Source: Pleurobrachia bachei (Eukaryota; Ctenophora; Tentaculata; Cydippida; Pleurobrachiidae). From it: a stretch of DNA of 20,864 bases. The stretch lies in contig AVPN01000616.1 in the NCBI GenBank assembly GCA_000695325.1, forward strand, positions 11,320 through 32,183, given 5' to 3'. Shown here one piece after another: positions 9,120 to 18,650 of this stretch (positions are counted from its first letter, which is position 1; every line of letters starts with the position of its first letter). A program made the position numbers and the translations under genes. The notes beneath the pieces were generated by a model. That model did no database searches. It saw only the letters and a program-made list of their open reading frames with translations, and was not told where the DNA came from.

Positions 9120-9620
9120 ATGACTGATCAGGAGCGTATTCGACTATCTCGGTTGAGATACTTTGAACAACAACAGGAATCCTCTACTGTTACTGTCACA
9201 GTCCCTAACACATCAGAAGAACCTGAAATTACAACAGACTCTGATCTTGATGAAGATCATGTGGATGAAACACCACAGTATATAGCCCTAACCGTCCCTG
9301 TTGATAGTATTCAGACCGCCACCCCCTCAGTCCTCAACCCAGCCCCCGAATTTGGTAGTGAGGAAACTGAATTATACGTCAAGATGCCGTCTAGTGAGAT
9401 AGACGAGGAACAGTTGCGTCACTTTGTACGTCTGCAAATGGATAAGCAGATTATTGTGCGGCACAGGGGTAAACAAGTGGGAGATCGGTACTTTTTTATT
9501 CGATGTGGAAGTGAAGAAGATAGCGAGACTTTACTGAAAGACATGCACGATGAACTCATTGGAGATTTTGATAGGTCAATCATCTGCCATAGGAAAATAA
9601 CTGAGCGAGTAGTGAGCTGA
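9120..9620 (+). CDS. Hypothetical acidic 166-residue protein
   Basis: The frame is ATG to TGA with protein-like composition: MTDQERIRLSRLRYFEQQQ, a Ser/Thr/Glu/Asp-rich middle (SDLDEDHVDE), then a more ordered C-terminal half (EEQLRHFVRLQMDKQIIVRH, GDRYFFIRCGSEED, DRSIICHRK). No membrane segment or signal peptide is evident. I do not recognise the family. It lies 232 bases upstream of the TEP1 ATG on the same strand. A GTGAGC donor at 9615 inside its last codons and an acceptor at 9827/9828 would splice it in frame to DSDGIVLEQC and on into a frame overlapping TEP1, open to 10108. So the C-terminus could differ, and the ORF might be the first exon of a transcript sharing the TEP1 leader. Confidence 0.5.
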   Translation: MTDQERIRLSRLRYFEQQQESSTVTVTVPNTSEEPEITTDSDLDEDHVDETPQYIALTVPVDSIQTATPSVLNPAPEFGSEETELYVKMPSSEIDEEQLRHFVRLQMDKQIIVRHRGKQVGDRYFFIRCGSEEDSETLLKDMHDELIGDFDRSIICHRKITERVVS

Positions 9621-9780
9621 TCAACGATATTTTTATATGTCCACAATTTAGTGTGTGAGTGTTGTTTTAATTCGTATCGAAGGTACCTTTCTCCGCTATT
9701 TTTGCGTGCTCGTTATTGCTTCTTTTATTCCTTTTTCCAAAATTTTTTACAAAGTGTATTATCGTCGTTTTACTACCGTA

Positions 9781-9828
9781 GTGAGTTTAATATCAAATAA
9801 TAACTCCATCTAAACTCCCTATTTAGGA
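9781..9828 (+). promoter_or_regulatory. Probable 3' splice site of a TEP1 5'-UTR intron
   Basis: The tract ctccatctaaactccctatttag precedes GATTCTGATGG, 26 bases before the TEP1 ATG. An in-frame TGA lies between this site and the ATG, so TEP1 translation cannot extend upstream through this exon. The matching donor could be GTGAGC at 9615 or lie further upstream. Confidence 0.45.
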
Positions 9829-9852
9829 TTCTGATGGTATAGTTCTCGAACA

Positions 9853-12800
9853 ATGCCAATCAAGAACCCACTTCTTGAGAAGTATGCCCCACCGAAGGGT
9901 AGCTCTCTTCTGGGATCCTCCTCTCTACTTTCCGGCTCCCAATCACCGACCGGACAGTCATCCCTCCTTGGATCTAGTTCAAGACTATCTGGGCAGTCCT
10001 CCCTCCTTGTTTCCACCTCCCGGTCAGCCGGACAGTCCTCTCTCCTGGGATCTACCTCACTTTTTGGCTCCTCAGGCAATTCCTCTCTGCTGGGAACATC
10101 TGCTGTGAAGCGGCCCGTTGAGTCGAGCTCCTTCCTATCGGTTAAACATGTGAAACCAAGTGTTTTGACAAACTCTTCCTCACTCCTTGGTAGTAAGCTA
10201 AGCAGCCTCCGACCTCTAACATCCTCCACCACAGGAGGATCTTTCTTTACTTCTCCCAAGTCTTCTCTAGAACTATGTTCTCCGTCGACTGCGGCTCCTA
10301 AAGATGTAGCACCCCTCCAGCTGGAAGATCTCGAGATATCTGCAGAGGACCCTTCTGACTGCTTTCTTTCGGAGGGAGATTGCATTCCTCTTGACGCACG
10401 ATCCAATGTCATCAATAATTACTTTGACAAGGTTGGAAAGGCAACGGTAGTGCTTTCCCCGGAGGAAATACTGAAGCAAGATTTCATTAACCTCACCGCA
10501 ACCTCTCTAATCCGTGTCCCGGATCTCGGGTCACGACACGATGATGTCCGTTGTGACATGATCAAATTAGTTGATGAAATTGCTAAGTTTGACCCTGAAT
10601 TTATCCTGAAGACGGCTCTCTTCACCAGGAAAGTCCTGAACATACGTGTCACGGCTAATTTCTTGGTTGCCCTTGCTGCATTTACCAAGCCCTGTAGGAG
10701 GTACATCAAGAAGTACTATGCCGCCACTGTGGCTCTCCCATCGGATTGGATCGATATCGCCGAGCTTTACACCTCTCTTGGAGACAGGCAGATCGGGTAC
10801 TCGGCTATCCCGGTAGTCCTGAGGAAGGCAATGGCTAAAAAGTTTCCCACTTTCGATGTGTATCAAATTGGAAAGTACAACAAAGCGCCCAAGAAAAAGG
10901 GAGGAGATGCTGCACAAGATGATGATGATGATGATGGAGAGAAGTTATACGAGAGACACTTCTTTACCCTCAAGCAGCTGATTAGGAAGATCCACGTGTG
11001 TGAGCCACCTGATATTGTCATGCCTGTTCTAGGGAAGAAGTACCCAGCTACTCAGGATGACTTTTACAGGAGCCGACTGAATGGGATCTGGGACGAATCG
11101 AGGGCTGGAAAACGGATGAAAATCCCCACGCCCTATACCTGGGAAACACAGCTCGCGAGTAAGGGGAACAACGCTGCTACCTGGAAAGAGCTGGTCTTGT
11201 CCAGGAAATTACCATATATGGCAATGTTACGTAACCTTAGAAACATCATTCAATCAGGGGTAAAGGAGAACATCCACAAGATCGTCCAAAAGAAGTTGTG
11301 CTCTCCCATTGACGTGAAAAGGAGTAAGCAGTTCCCGTTCCGATTCCTCTCTGCGTATGCCGTTCTGGACGCTCTCAAAAATCAAGACATGAGTAAGAAT
11401 ATCCAGTGGTCAACGACCCCCGACTTCGAAAGATCGGATCTATTGGAAGGCTACAAAGAGTGTCTGGATAAGGCGGTCCAGCTTGCTGCAATCAACAATG
11501 TCAAACCGATCAAGGGCTCCCTCTTGATACTGTTTAATTGTGGCGATGCAATGGATGAACAGTGTAGTACTAAGGGTTTTGGTTTGGTCCGCACAATCCG
11601 ACAGGTCGCTGGACTGATGACCCTCATGATGATGTTCTCTAGTGAACACTGCAAGGTCCTGTTCTACAACTGTTATGGCTCGGTTGAGGGAAAGCACATT
11701 GGTACAGGAGGTGAAATTCTCAAGTTCTTGGAAACTTTTGTAGAGGAGTCAAACAAGGCGAATAAAAATTCATCCGACGAAATGGGTGGCATGAAGAAAT
11801 CTGACTTTTTCCAGCATTACGAGAAGCAGTTTGATGTGATTATTGACATCTCTGATTCAGTGATAGACAACAATGAGGAAATGCGTTTGTATAGGGGCCG
11901 AGTGAATGAAGATGCTCTCTATGTCACAATAAATCTAAAGAGCCGGGAGAAGAGTGCCTCAATTAGTACAACAGAGCATCGTAACGACATTAGATTGTCT
12001 GGGTTCAGCGACCAAATCCTCCAGTATATCTCTGAGAGGGGCTCTGGTAATCTCCTATCCAGTGTTGAGTCCATTGACAAAAAGTTCTCCTTGCAGCCAC
12101 TACCTAAACCCATGGCCCAGAACTACGTGTCACCCTTGGCACATCAAGTCCGGGCCAAGGTGTGGCGAGTATTTGTATCTTCTACCTTTCTCGACCTAAA
12201 GTGGGAGCGGGAAAAGCTCATGCACACAGTTATTCCTGAGATTAACAAATGGGCCGGTGAGTCTCACAACGTTATACTGCAGGAGGTGGACCTGCGTTGG
12301 GGAGTCACTGAAGAGGAGGGTCGGTCGAACAAGGTCATCTTGAGGTGTCTTACTGAGCTGTCCAAGTGCCACATTGTTGTAGCGGTTATTGGAAACAGGT
12401 ACGGGAGGACATTTGACTCGTACCCCGAGTCGCCCAATCCTGATTTCGCATGGTTGTCCACGGCAGTCAAAGGTTATAGTATCACAGAGTTAGAGATACG
12501 CCAGGCAGTTCGGTATCTGGAGAAGAAGCCCGATCATGTTCCTATGATGGGGATGGTGGTGCTGAAGGAATCGAGCCTGCCAGAACTTGGTCCCAACTCA
12601 AATCTTATTGATATGCTGGAAAATATCAAGGAAATGAACGATCAAATGCCGATATTTATCAATGACTATGACAAAGATAACTTTGCAGAAACCGCGGAAA
12701 AGGCCATCAGTGTTCCCATGGAACTGGAGTTTGGGAGCTCTGCAACGGAGGACAAAGATGAAGATGCGATCCATTTCAATCACCTGGACAAGACCTCCCT

Positions 12801-15800
12801 TCTGTTTGTTGGCCGTCAGAACCTGGTGACTAATGTTGTCCAGGCGATCAAAAACTCCAACTTTGTCATGGTAACCGGGCATGTTGGTACAGGTAAATCC
12901 GCCCTGACCGCCAAGGCTTTGTCCGTGTTCAAGGAAGAAGAGAGAACGAATGATTTCTACCACTTTGTTGCCCTAACACCCGACTCAAAAGACCTGAACA
13001 ACCTTCTGATGAGGCTGTGTTTCCATCTCTCTAAAATCATCAACGAGCAGCTGGAGGACGGGTTTGATCCCATCAACACATTCTGGGCCCAGATTTCTAA
13101 ATGTGAAACACCCTTCAAGATCCTGATTGACGGGTGTGACGAGCTCCTCCCTACACCCGAGTTGTACTCTTGGCTGCCGGACAAGTTCCCTGCTAACGTG
13201 AAGGTGATCTTCACGTGCAACTCACCCGGTCCCTGGGCTACATTCCTGAACAAGAAGTACAGTGGTATCACCTCCCTGAATATTGGGAAACTCTCAGCCA
13301 CGGAGAAGTCTAGTGTGGCCAAGGAGATTCTGAGGAACTACGGTAAGAAGTTGGAGGATAAGGGATTCAACAGCCAGATGGCTATGCTTCTTTCCAAAAA
13401 AGAGTCAAACAACCCCCGGTTTATCGAAATGTGTATCTCCCACCTCCGGCACAATGCTTTCTTTGAGACTCTCAGCGATCACATAAAACAGTTGCCACAG
13501 ACCATAGAGGAGCTTTATATTGAGGTTTTGAGGAAGGCTCAAAACATGTCTGCCGCTGACAGGGTCATGCAGTTGTTGTACTGTAGCAAGAATGGGATGT
13601 ACGAGGCTGATCTCCTGGGATTCTCCGGGCTAAAACCCATGGCTCTAGCGACCCTTCTACAGTCAGTGGAACTGTTTATTGAGTTGGATATGAGATCTGG
13701 TATACTGTCCCTCCGCAACCAACTTGCCAGGAACATTGTTCTCCGTCACTGCTTTGGCAACACCAAGATAACGGAGGTGCACAGTGAGTTGGCTGAGAAG
13801 TACCGCTCTATTATCTGTGGTGAACAAGATCAGTACACCTCTGGACGGGCTGTTGCCTTCCAATGTACCATCTACCATCTCATCCAGGCGTGTGAGTGGA
13901 AACGATTGGCGACGTTGCTAACAAATCTTAACTTTGTTCGTCAGATGGTCTACCTGGGACTGCTGCCAGATCTTGTGTCTGTGATGAGTATCAAGGAGGG
14001 AAACCTAAAGGGAGTGGACAAGGCAGCGTACAAGAGTTTCATGTTGTTAGAATCAACTAAGAGGTTGAGTCATTTCCTTATCAACAACAAGACCATACTG
14101 AACCAGGAACCATTCCTGCTGCAACAGCGTCTTATCTCCCACTTCCCAGTTGAACTTCTGAGCCATGATGTTACCTTCAATGACAAGATCGGGTATTTCA
14201 CCGCTATACCTGAACATAACACTTCGTCAGACTCCAAGGAACTGCAGCACAGGTGCATCATGAACGAGCATTCCAAATCTGTGGTGACGTGTGTGGCGAC
14301 CTGCCCAGGCCAGACTAACCTAATCCTGGTGGGGTTCCAAGATAGCAAGTTGCAGACAATGGACATGGAAAACTCTCGAGTTCTCCTGACCTACCGAGGC
14401 CACACTGGGCCGATCACATGCTGTGGTTTCCTAACCTCATCCCGGTTTGTATCAGGCGGGAGTGACGGATCACTCAGGTTGTGGGGTATCCTGGATACGG
14501 TTTGCATAGCAACCATCGAGCCCCATACCTACCAGGTGCTGGGTCTTGCTGTCAACACCATAACCAAGTGTGTCCTCTCTGCGGGGCTCGATAGGAGGGT
14601 TGCTGTCTGGCACAATGACGTCATTTTCGAGACGGTGGAGTTCGAAAACCCAATGAATTGCATCACCTTCATTGATAACGGGAAGAAGTTTGTTGCTGGC
14701 TCTTGGACTGGCGAGGTCTACGCGTACGACCTTGTACAGAAATGCAAGATAACTGTGAAAAAGAGCGGAAAGCTCTATCAGGGCCATGGCTGCAGGAAAA
14801 GATCATTTCGTGGCTTTGGACATCAGTGGAAATCTCTCACTATGGGACCAGAAGACTCTTGATATGGTTAAGAAAGTTCGTGTCCCATCGGTGACGGCAG
14901 TTTCTTATGATCAGGCGGACAACTTGTTACTAGGTCTGAATAACGGGTTCGTGCAGGTTGCAGCTGGGTTCGGGAAGCTATCCATCCTGTGTAACCTAGT
15001 TGACTCGGCAGTGACATCGATCTGTCAGGTGAACGACAAGACCCTTGTTCTGGGAATGTACCGGGGTGACGTACTGTCTGTGACATCGGGTAAAGGGGTG
15101 CAGGAGCTCACACGGCACAAAGGAAAGATAAATGCGATAGAGAAGAGGAATGATGAGACTGTTATAACTTGTTCTGATGATGGAACAATCAAGGTAAACA
15201 ATCGTGCACTACTGTTAAATGTCTTGCACTAATAATCAGCTAGTGTAATTCTGGTTGAAGACTAAACTAAACACACTCTCAGGTGATTAATGTTACCCAA
15301 TTAGAGAAAGTCCAGTGGGAGTTGAACTGTCACATTGGTAAAGTGCTAACCCTCTCCGGTTGTGATGGTCAATTATTTTTCTCTGGTGGTTCAGATTGCA
15401 ATATTGTTGCTATAAAATTCAATGGAAATGAACTACCCCTGGAAAAGAAGATATTTGGACACGAGGCAGCTGTATCAACTCTTCTTTATGTGAGTCAGCA
15501 GAGTAGAGAGAAACATGTGTGTAGCAGTAACATGATATATTATGATCTACACATGTTACTCCGCTATACAATAAACATCTAGTCGACCTAATACCTGTTT
15601 AGTCGGTGGGGTTTCTACTCTTGGTTCACTTTCACTATATCCGAACTATCCTAATCCCCTCTGTTGTCTGACAGTAACAGCCTAATAGTCCTATAATACT
15701 TCGTAAGAAATCTCCACTTTAGTTGTGGTTCCATCCCACCCCCCAACCCCATTCTTCCCTCAGTTGTGGGGAATTAACCGGCTGGTATCTGGTTCTCACG

Positions 15801-18650
15801 ACGGTTCAGTAAAGCTATGGAACAGTGAAACTGGCAAGTGTCTCTATACTAGTGAGAGTGCCCATAGTGACTGGGTGACCTGTTCGGCCCATGTTAGCCC
15901 CCACTCCAAGGTGTTTGTGACCGGGTCCAATGATAACCTGGTTGTACTGTGGAAGATGGACAGTGGCTGTACCAAGATCACATACACCAGTGAGTGATGC
16001 TCAGTGCCGCTACCCGGACCTTGTCTTGTTCTCACAAGACAAACCCGGGTTCCGGACTGTGGTAGATTGAATGATTGAGCAGTGTAGAATGTAGATAGTG
16101 TGCTAACTGACATGTAGAGAAGATATCGATATGGCACTTTTCAGGGTATCTAACCTTCCTGCACCCCTATAGGGCGGTTGACGGGTCTCTCCTCCCCTGT
16201 AAAATGTGTTAGTATCCTGAGCGAGATCGGAGGATGTGTCTCTAATTGCAGCTGGATCTGCAGCAGGGAGGTTGGCTCTTTGGAACTCAGAGGGGACCTT
16301 TATATCAGCCACCAAACCCTCAGAGAGGGGCAGTGTTAACGCTGTCCTGTTCGATAAACACGGGGAATCTGATGTCAATGTCAAGGTAGATACAATGGGG
16401 TTAGAGGAAATGCTATCGAGACGTGTACTTGTTCAATATCAGTAGCAGGGAATCTAGAGAACCAGTGATATTCATCATGTTTTATCTATCATGTTTTATC
16501 TCTCATGTTTTATCTCTAGGCGTTTGTGGGAACGGATGAGAGTGGTGTGATGATATTGGAGCACACTAAACTGGACATCCTAGCAAGTCTGAACCACCAC
16601 AAGGGGGGTGTCCGGGGTGTCCAGGGCATGATGGGAGATACCATTGTGTCCATTTCATCTGATAATACCATCCAAGCGTGGCAGTGGAAGAGTAATAAGA
16701 ACAAGACCCATCTGAAGGCCATTCAGGGTAGGTGCATTGTATTAGTTGTTCACTATCAGATGAATGTCTGTGTGAGTGTCCATGCGTGTTGATCTACAGC
16801 CCTACCTTTAGTTGTTATGATAACAAGCTGAGCTCCATTGCGTTGCTCCCCCTTCTCTTTCTCTCTCTCTCTCTCTATCTCTATGTCTCTGTCTTTCTCT
16901 CTTTCTCTTTCCCACTCTACATTTCTAGCTAGTTGTTGCGAAATCAGAGCCGAATCCATTACAAGTTATAGTGTGCACAAAGAGTGATCTAATAGTGTGT
17001 GCAGAGTGGCTTTTTATTCGTGCATGTTTCACACAGTGAAATACACACGCACCCATCCTCTATTCAGAGACCCCCCCATACACTTTCTATTATATATTCC
17101 TCCATTTCACACAGACCCCATATATTTTCTCCGTTCCAGATATTGTGTGGGAGCAAGACCGTGGTTCTGATACTAGCTATACCGTTGGTATCATGGACAC
17201 GACAGGGACTGTGGTAAACCTGACGGTTGATAGTGAGAAGGGATGGAGTGTGACATCCGTGGTAGAGCCTGAGGAGTATATCGGTGGGAAGGCAAAGGGA
17301 ATGATATTGGAACGAGATAGAGGCGTCACAAAGTTTAAACTATCTGGTAAGAGTATACATTTGAATTATAGTGAGTCTCTCCTTCCACTTCTCTAAGTAT
17401 ACTTTATTGGATTGGGCATGTTTACAGGATTCCAGCACAATCTCTCAATTTTCCAGTGTCATCGGACGGTTCGTTTGTTAGCTGCAGTTCTGGATACAAC
17501 TTTACATATAATGGGAAGATGGGAGTTATCGAGAGTGAAAAGTCCTTTGGCAATGGCAAGCACTCCTTCAAGATGCCTAAATATTCAAGTTAGTAGGCCG
17601 GCAAGTGGTTCTTGATACATAGAGATTTGTCATGCCAAAAACACGACGTACTATGTAATATATAATGTATGTTGCCCAGATAGTACTGCATCAATCAATA
17701 ATTATAATAACACTTCCTCCTCCCTTCCAGCACTAACCACTTTCATGGGTGTAACTTCTGAGGGGATCTTCCTCTGTGCATTCCGGTCCAACATGACCTC
17801 TGGGTTCAACCTCAAGACAGGAGCAGTAATTCCCCCCGTTAAATCTCACCATGACGCTGGTTCGGATTATACGCTGTTCATGGATTACCCCACTGCATCT
17901 ACATTCTTCAACGGCAATATCATTGTGGGAACATCATACGGTTACATCAAGTAAGTTGGGAACATCATTCGGTTACATCAAGTAAGTTGGGAACATCATA
18001 CGGTTACATCAAGTAAGTTGGGAACATCATTCGGTTACATGAAGTAAGTTGTTGTTTTGTTCAATCCCTAGGCAATTAATTGGAGTTGGTAAATTATAAA
18101 TGGTAGCAGCATGGTCGTGAAACAGCTCTCTGATCCCCCTCCCCCTTCAGGATTCCTGGCAAGAAGCACAGACAACTATTTGAGAGAGTTTTCAACTCGG
18201 CAGTGTCTACAATTGATTGTGTAACGGGAAGTAATGGTCGAGTGGTTCTCTTCGCAGGGAGCAAGGAGGGCGTTGTGAAGGTGAGTGATCCTTTGTTAAC
18301 CCCTTAACCCTCCGGCCTCCTTTACATAATATTTTATATGGGGTGCACTGAAGTGCAGGGTCAAGCAATGCAAGTCTTTTGTAATTGGGCCGCTCACGTC
18401 TATATTCTGTAGAGCATGGCTCCCTCCCCCAGTACTAACCCCATCTCTCCACTTCCAGGTGTTGTCCCCCTCTCCCAGCCTGGATGCACTGGAGGTTATT
18501 GGTATGTTCCACACTGGTGGTGAGGTGACCTGTTTGAGGGTGTTGTGGGGAGAGAAACTCCGTCCCACACCTACATACACTGTAGTAGTGGGTGACAAGA
18601 GTGGGGTATACCATGTACTGACCTGGAAACCACCCCGACACGTGGAGTAA
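9853..18650 (+). CDS. TEP1: Telomerase-associated protein 1-like (TEP1): TROVE, DUF4062, NACHT, WD40
   Basis: TEP1 is a large scaffold of vault particles and telomerase ribonucleoprotein. CDS exons: 9853-15193, 15283-15489, 15764-15989, 16173-16385, 16520-16727, 17140-17346, 17457-17588, 17731-17950, 18151-18280, 18459-18650, all GT-AG. Domains by residue: SSLLG repeats about 17-120; TROVE (RNA-binding, with a vWA-like end) about 188-695; DUF4062 about 770-852 (RVFVSSTFLDLKWEREKLM, DLRWGVTEEEG); NACHT from about 985 with Walker A GHVGTGKS (about 1009-1016) and Walker B ILIDGCDEL (about 1090); WD40 repeats from about 1470 to the end (GSDGSLRLW, GSHDGSVKLW, GSAAGRLALW). About 2357 residues are expected; human TEP1 has 2627. 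ATG 9853 is the first Met after an in-frame TGA. The frame is disturbed near 14775 and near 16240, so as given the product would end at 14862; assembly error or a decaying gene are the options. Confidence 0.9.
9901..10215 (+). repeat. SSLLG repeat region in the TEP1 N-terminus
   Basis: The encoded protein repeats a roughly 13-residue unit of the form GQSSLLGSSSRLS, GQSSLLVSTSRSA, GQSSLLGSTSLFG, GNSSLLGTSA, with looser copies before and after. The DNA shows matching TCCTCTCTxCTGGGATC repeats. It is Ser/Leu/Gly rich and probably disordered. It differs from the 30-residue repeats at the N-terminus of mammalian TEP1. Confidence 0.8.
14765..14790 (+). other. TEP1: Frame disturbance 1 in the TEP1 WD40 region
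   Basis: The frame encoding AYDLVQKCKITVKKSGK leaves the WD40 pattern after AAAGCTC and ends at TGA 14862. The +1 frame picks it up at once as IRAMAAGKDHFVAL followed by GNLSLWD. Exon 1 is 5341 bases, one more than a multiple of three, while the next exon joins in phase 0. One extra base in CTCT (reading SGKLIRAMAAGK without it) explains this. A 58-base GT-AG intron (14725-14782) would also restore the frame but would delete 18 residues expected in the propeller blade. Confidence 0.75.
15490..15763 (+). other. TEP1: TEP1 intron 2
   Basis: This 274-base intron has the strong donor TAT|GTGAGT and the acceptor ccattcttccctcag, phase 0. It contains no other recognisable feature. The other TEP1 introns run 15194-15282, 15990-16172, 16386-16519, 16728-17139, 17347-17456, 17589-17730, 17951-18150 and 18281-18458. 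Confidence 0.85.
16225..16250 (+). other. TEP1: Frame disturbance 2 in the TEP1 WD40 region (exon 4)
   Basis: From the acceptor at 16172 the phase-correct frame reads SSPVKCVSILSEIGGCVS, a WD40-like strand. The blade's continuation, VSLIAAGSAAGRLALWN, is in the next frame. The exon is 213 bases, one more than its phases allow. An extra G in ATCGGAGGATGTG would explain it. Alternative acceptors (ctgag|CG near 16221, or aattgcag|CT at 16251) keep the frame but drop about 16-27 residues of the blade. Confidence 0.65.
16476..16517 (+). repeat. Three 14-bp tandem repeats forming the acceptor tract of TEP1 intron 4
   Basis: The unit CATGTTTTATCTMT occurs at 16476-16489, 16490-16503 and 16504-16517 and is followed directly by the AG of the 3' splice site (16518-16519). 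The repeat supplies the pyrimidine tract. Confidence 0.9.
16855..16914. repeat. CT-rich simple repeat in TEP1 intron 5
   Basis: Imperfect CT/CTTT/CTAT repeats lie within the longest intron of the gene (16728-17139). Confidence 0.85.
17927..18050 (+). repeat. Four tandem 31-bp copies of an exon-intron boundary (TEP1 intron 8 donor)
   Basis: Units begin at 17927, 17958, 17989 and 18020; each is GGGAACATCATWCGGTTACATSAA followed by GTAAGTT. The first covers the end of exon 8 (GTSYGYIK) and the real donor at 17951. The others add identical GTAAGTT donors at 17982, 18013 and 18044. Use of any later donor would place TAA straight after ATC AAG, so only the first keeps the frame. Confidence 0.95.

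Noticed and set aside
10917-10940. GAT trinucleotide repeat encoding an Asp run in TEP1
   Set aside because: Real but ordinary: a short acidic loop in the TROVE domain, not evidence of a separate element.
14640-14655. GAGTTCGAAAACC, resembling a pol III B box, considered for a vault RNA or tRNA gene
   Set aside because: It is inside TEP1 coding sequence, departs from GGTTCGANTCC, and has no A box, T-run terminator or cloverleaf nearby.
14725-14782. Possible 58-base intron explaining the TEP1 frame change
   Set aside because: It has GT-AG ends and restores the frame, but it would remove 18 residues that fit the WD40 blade and has a poor donor (GC|GTACGA). A one-base error is simpler.
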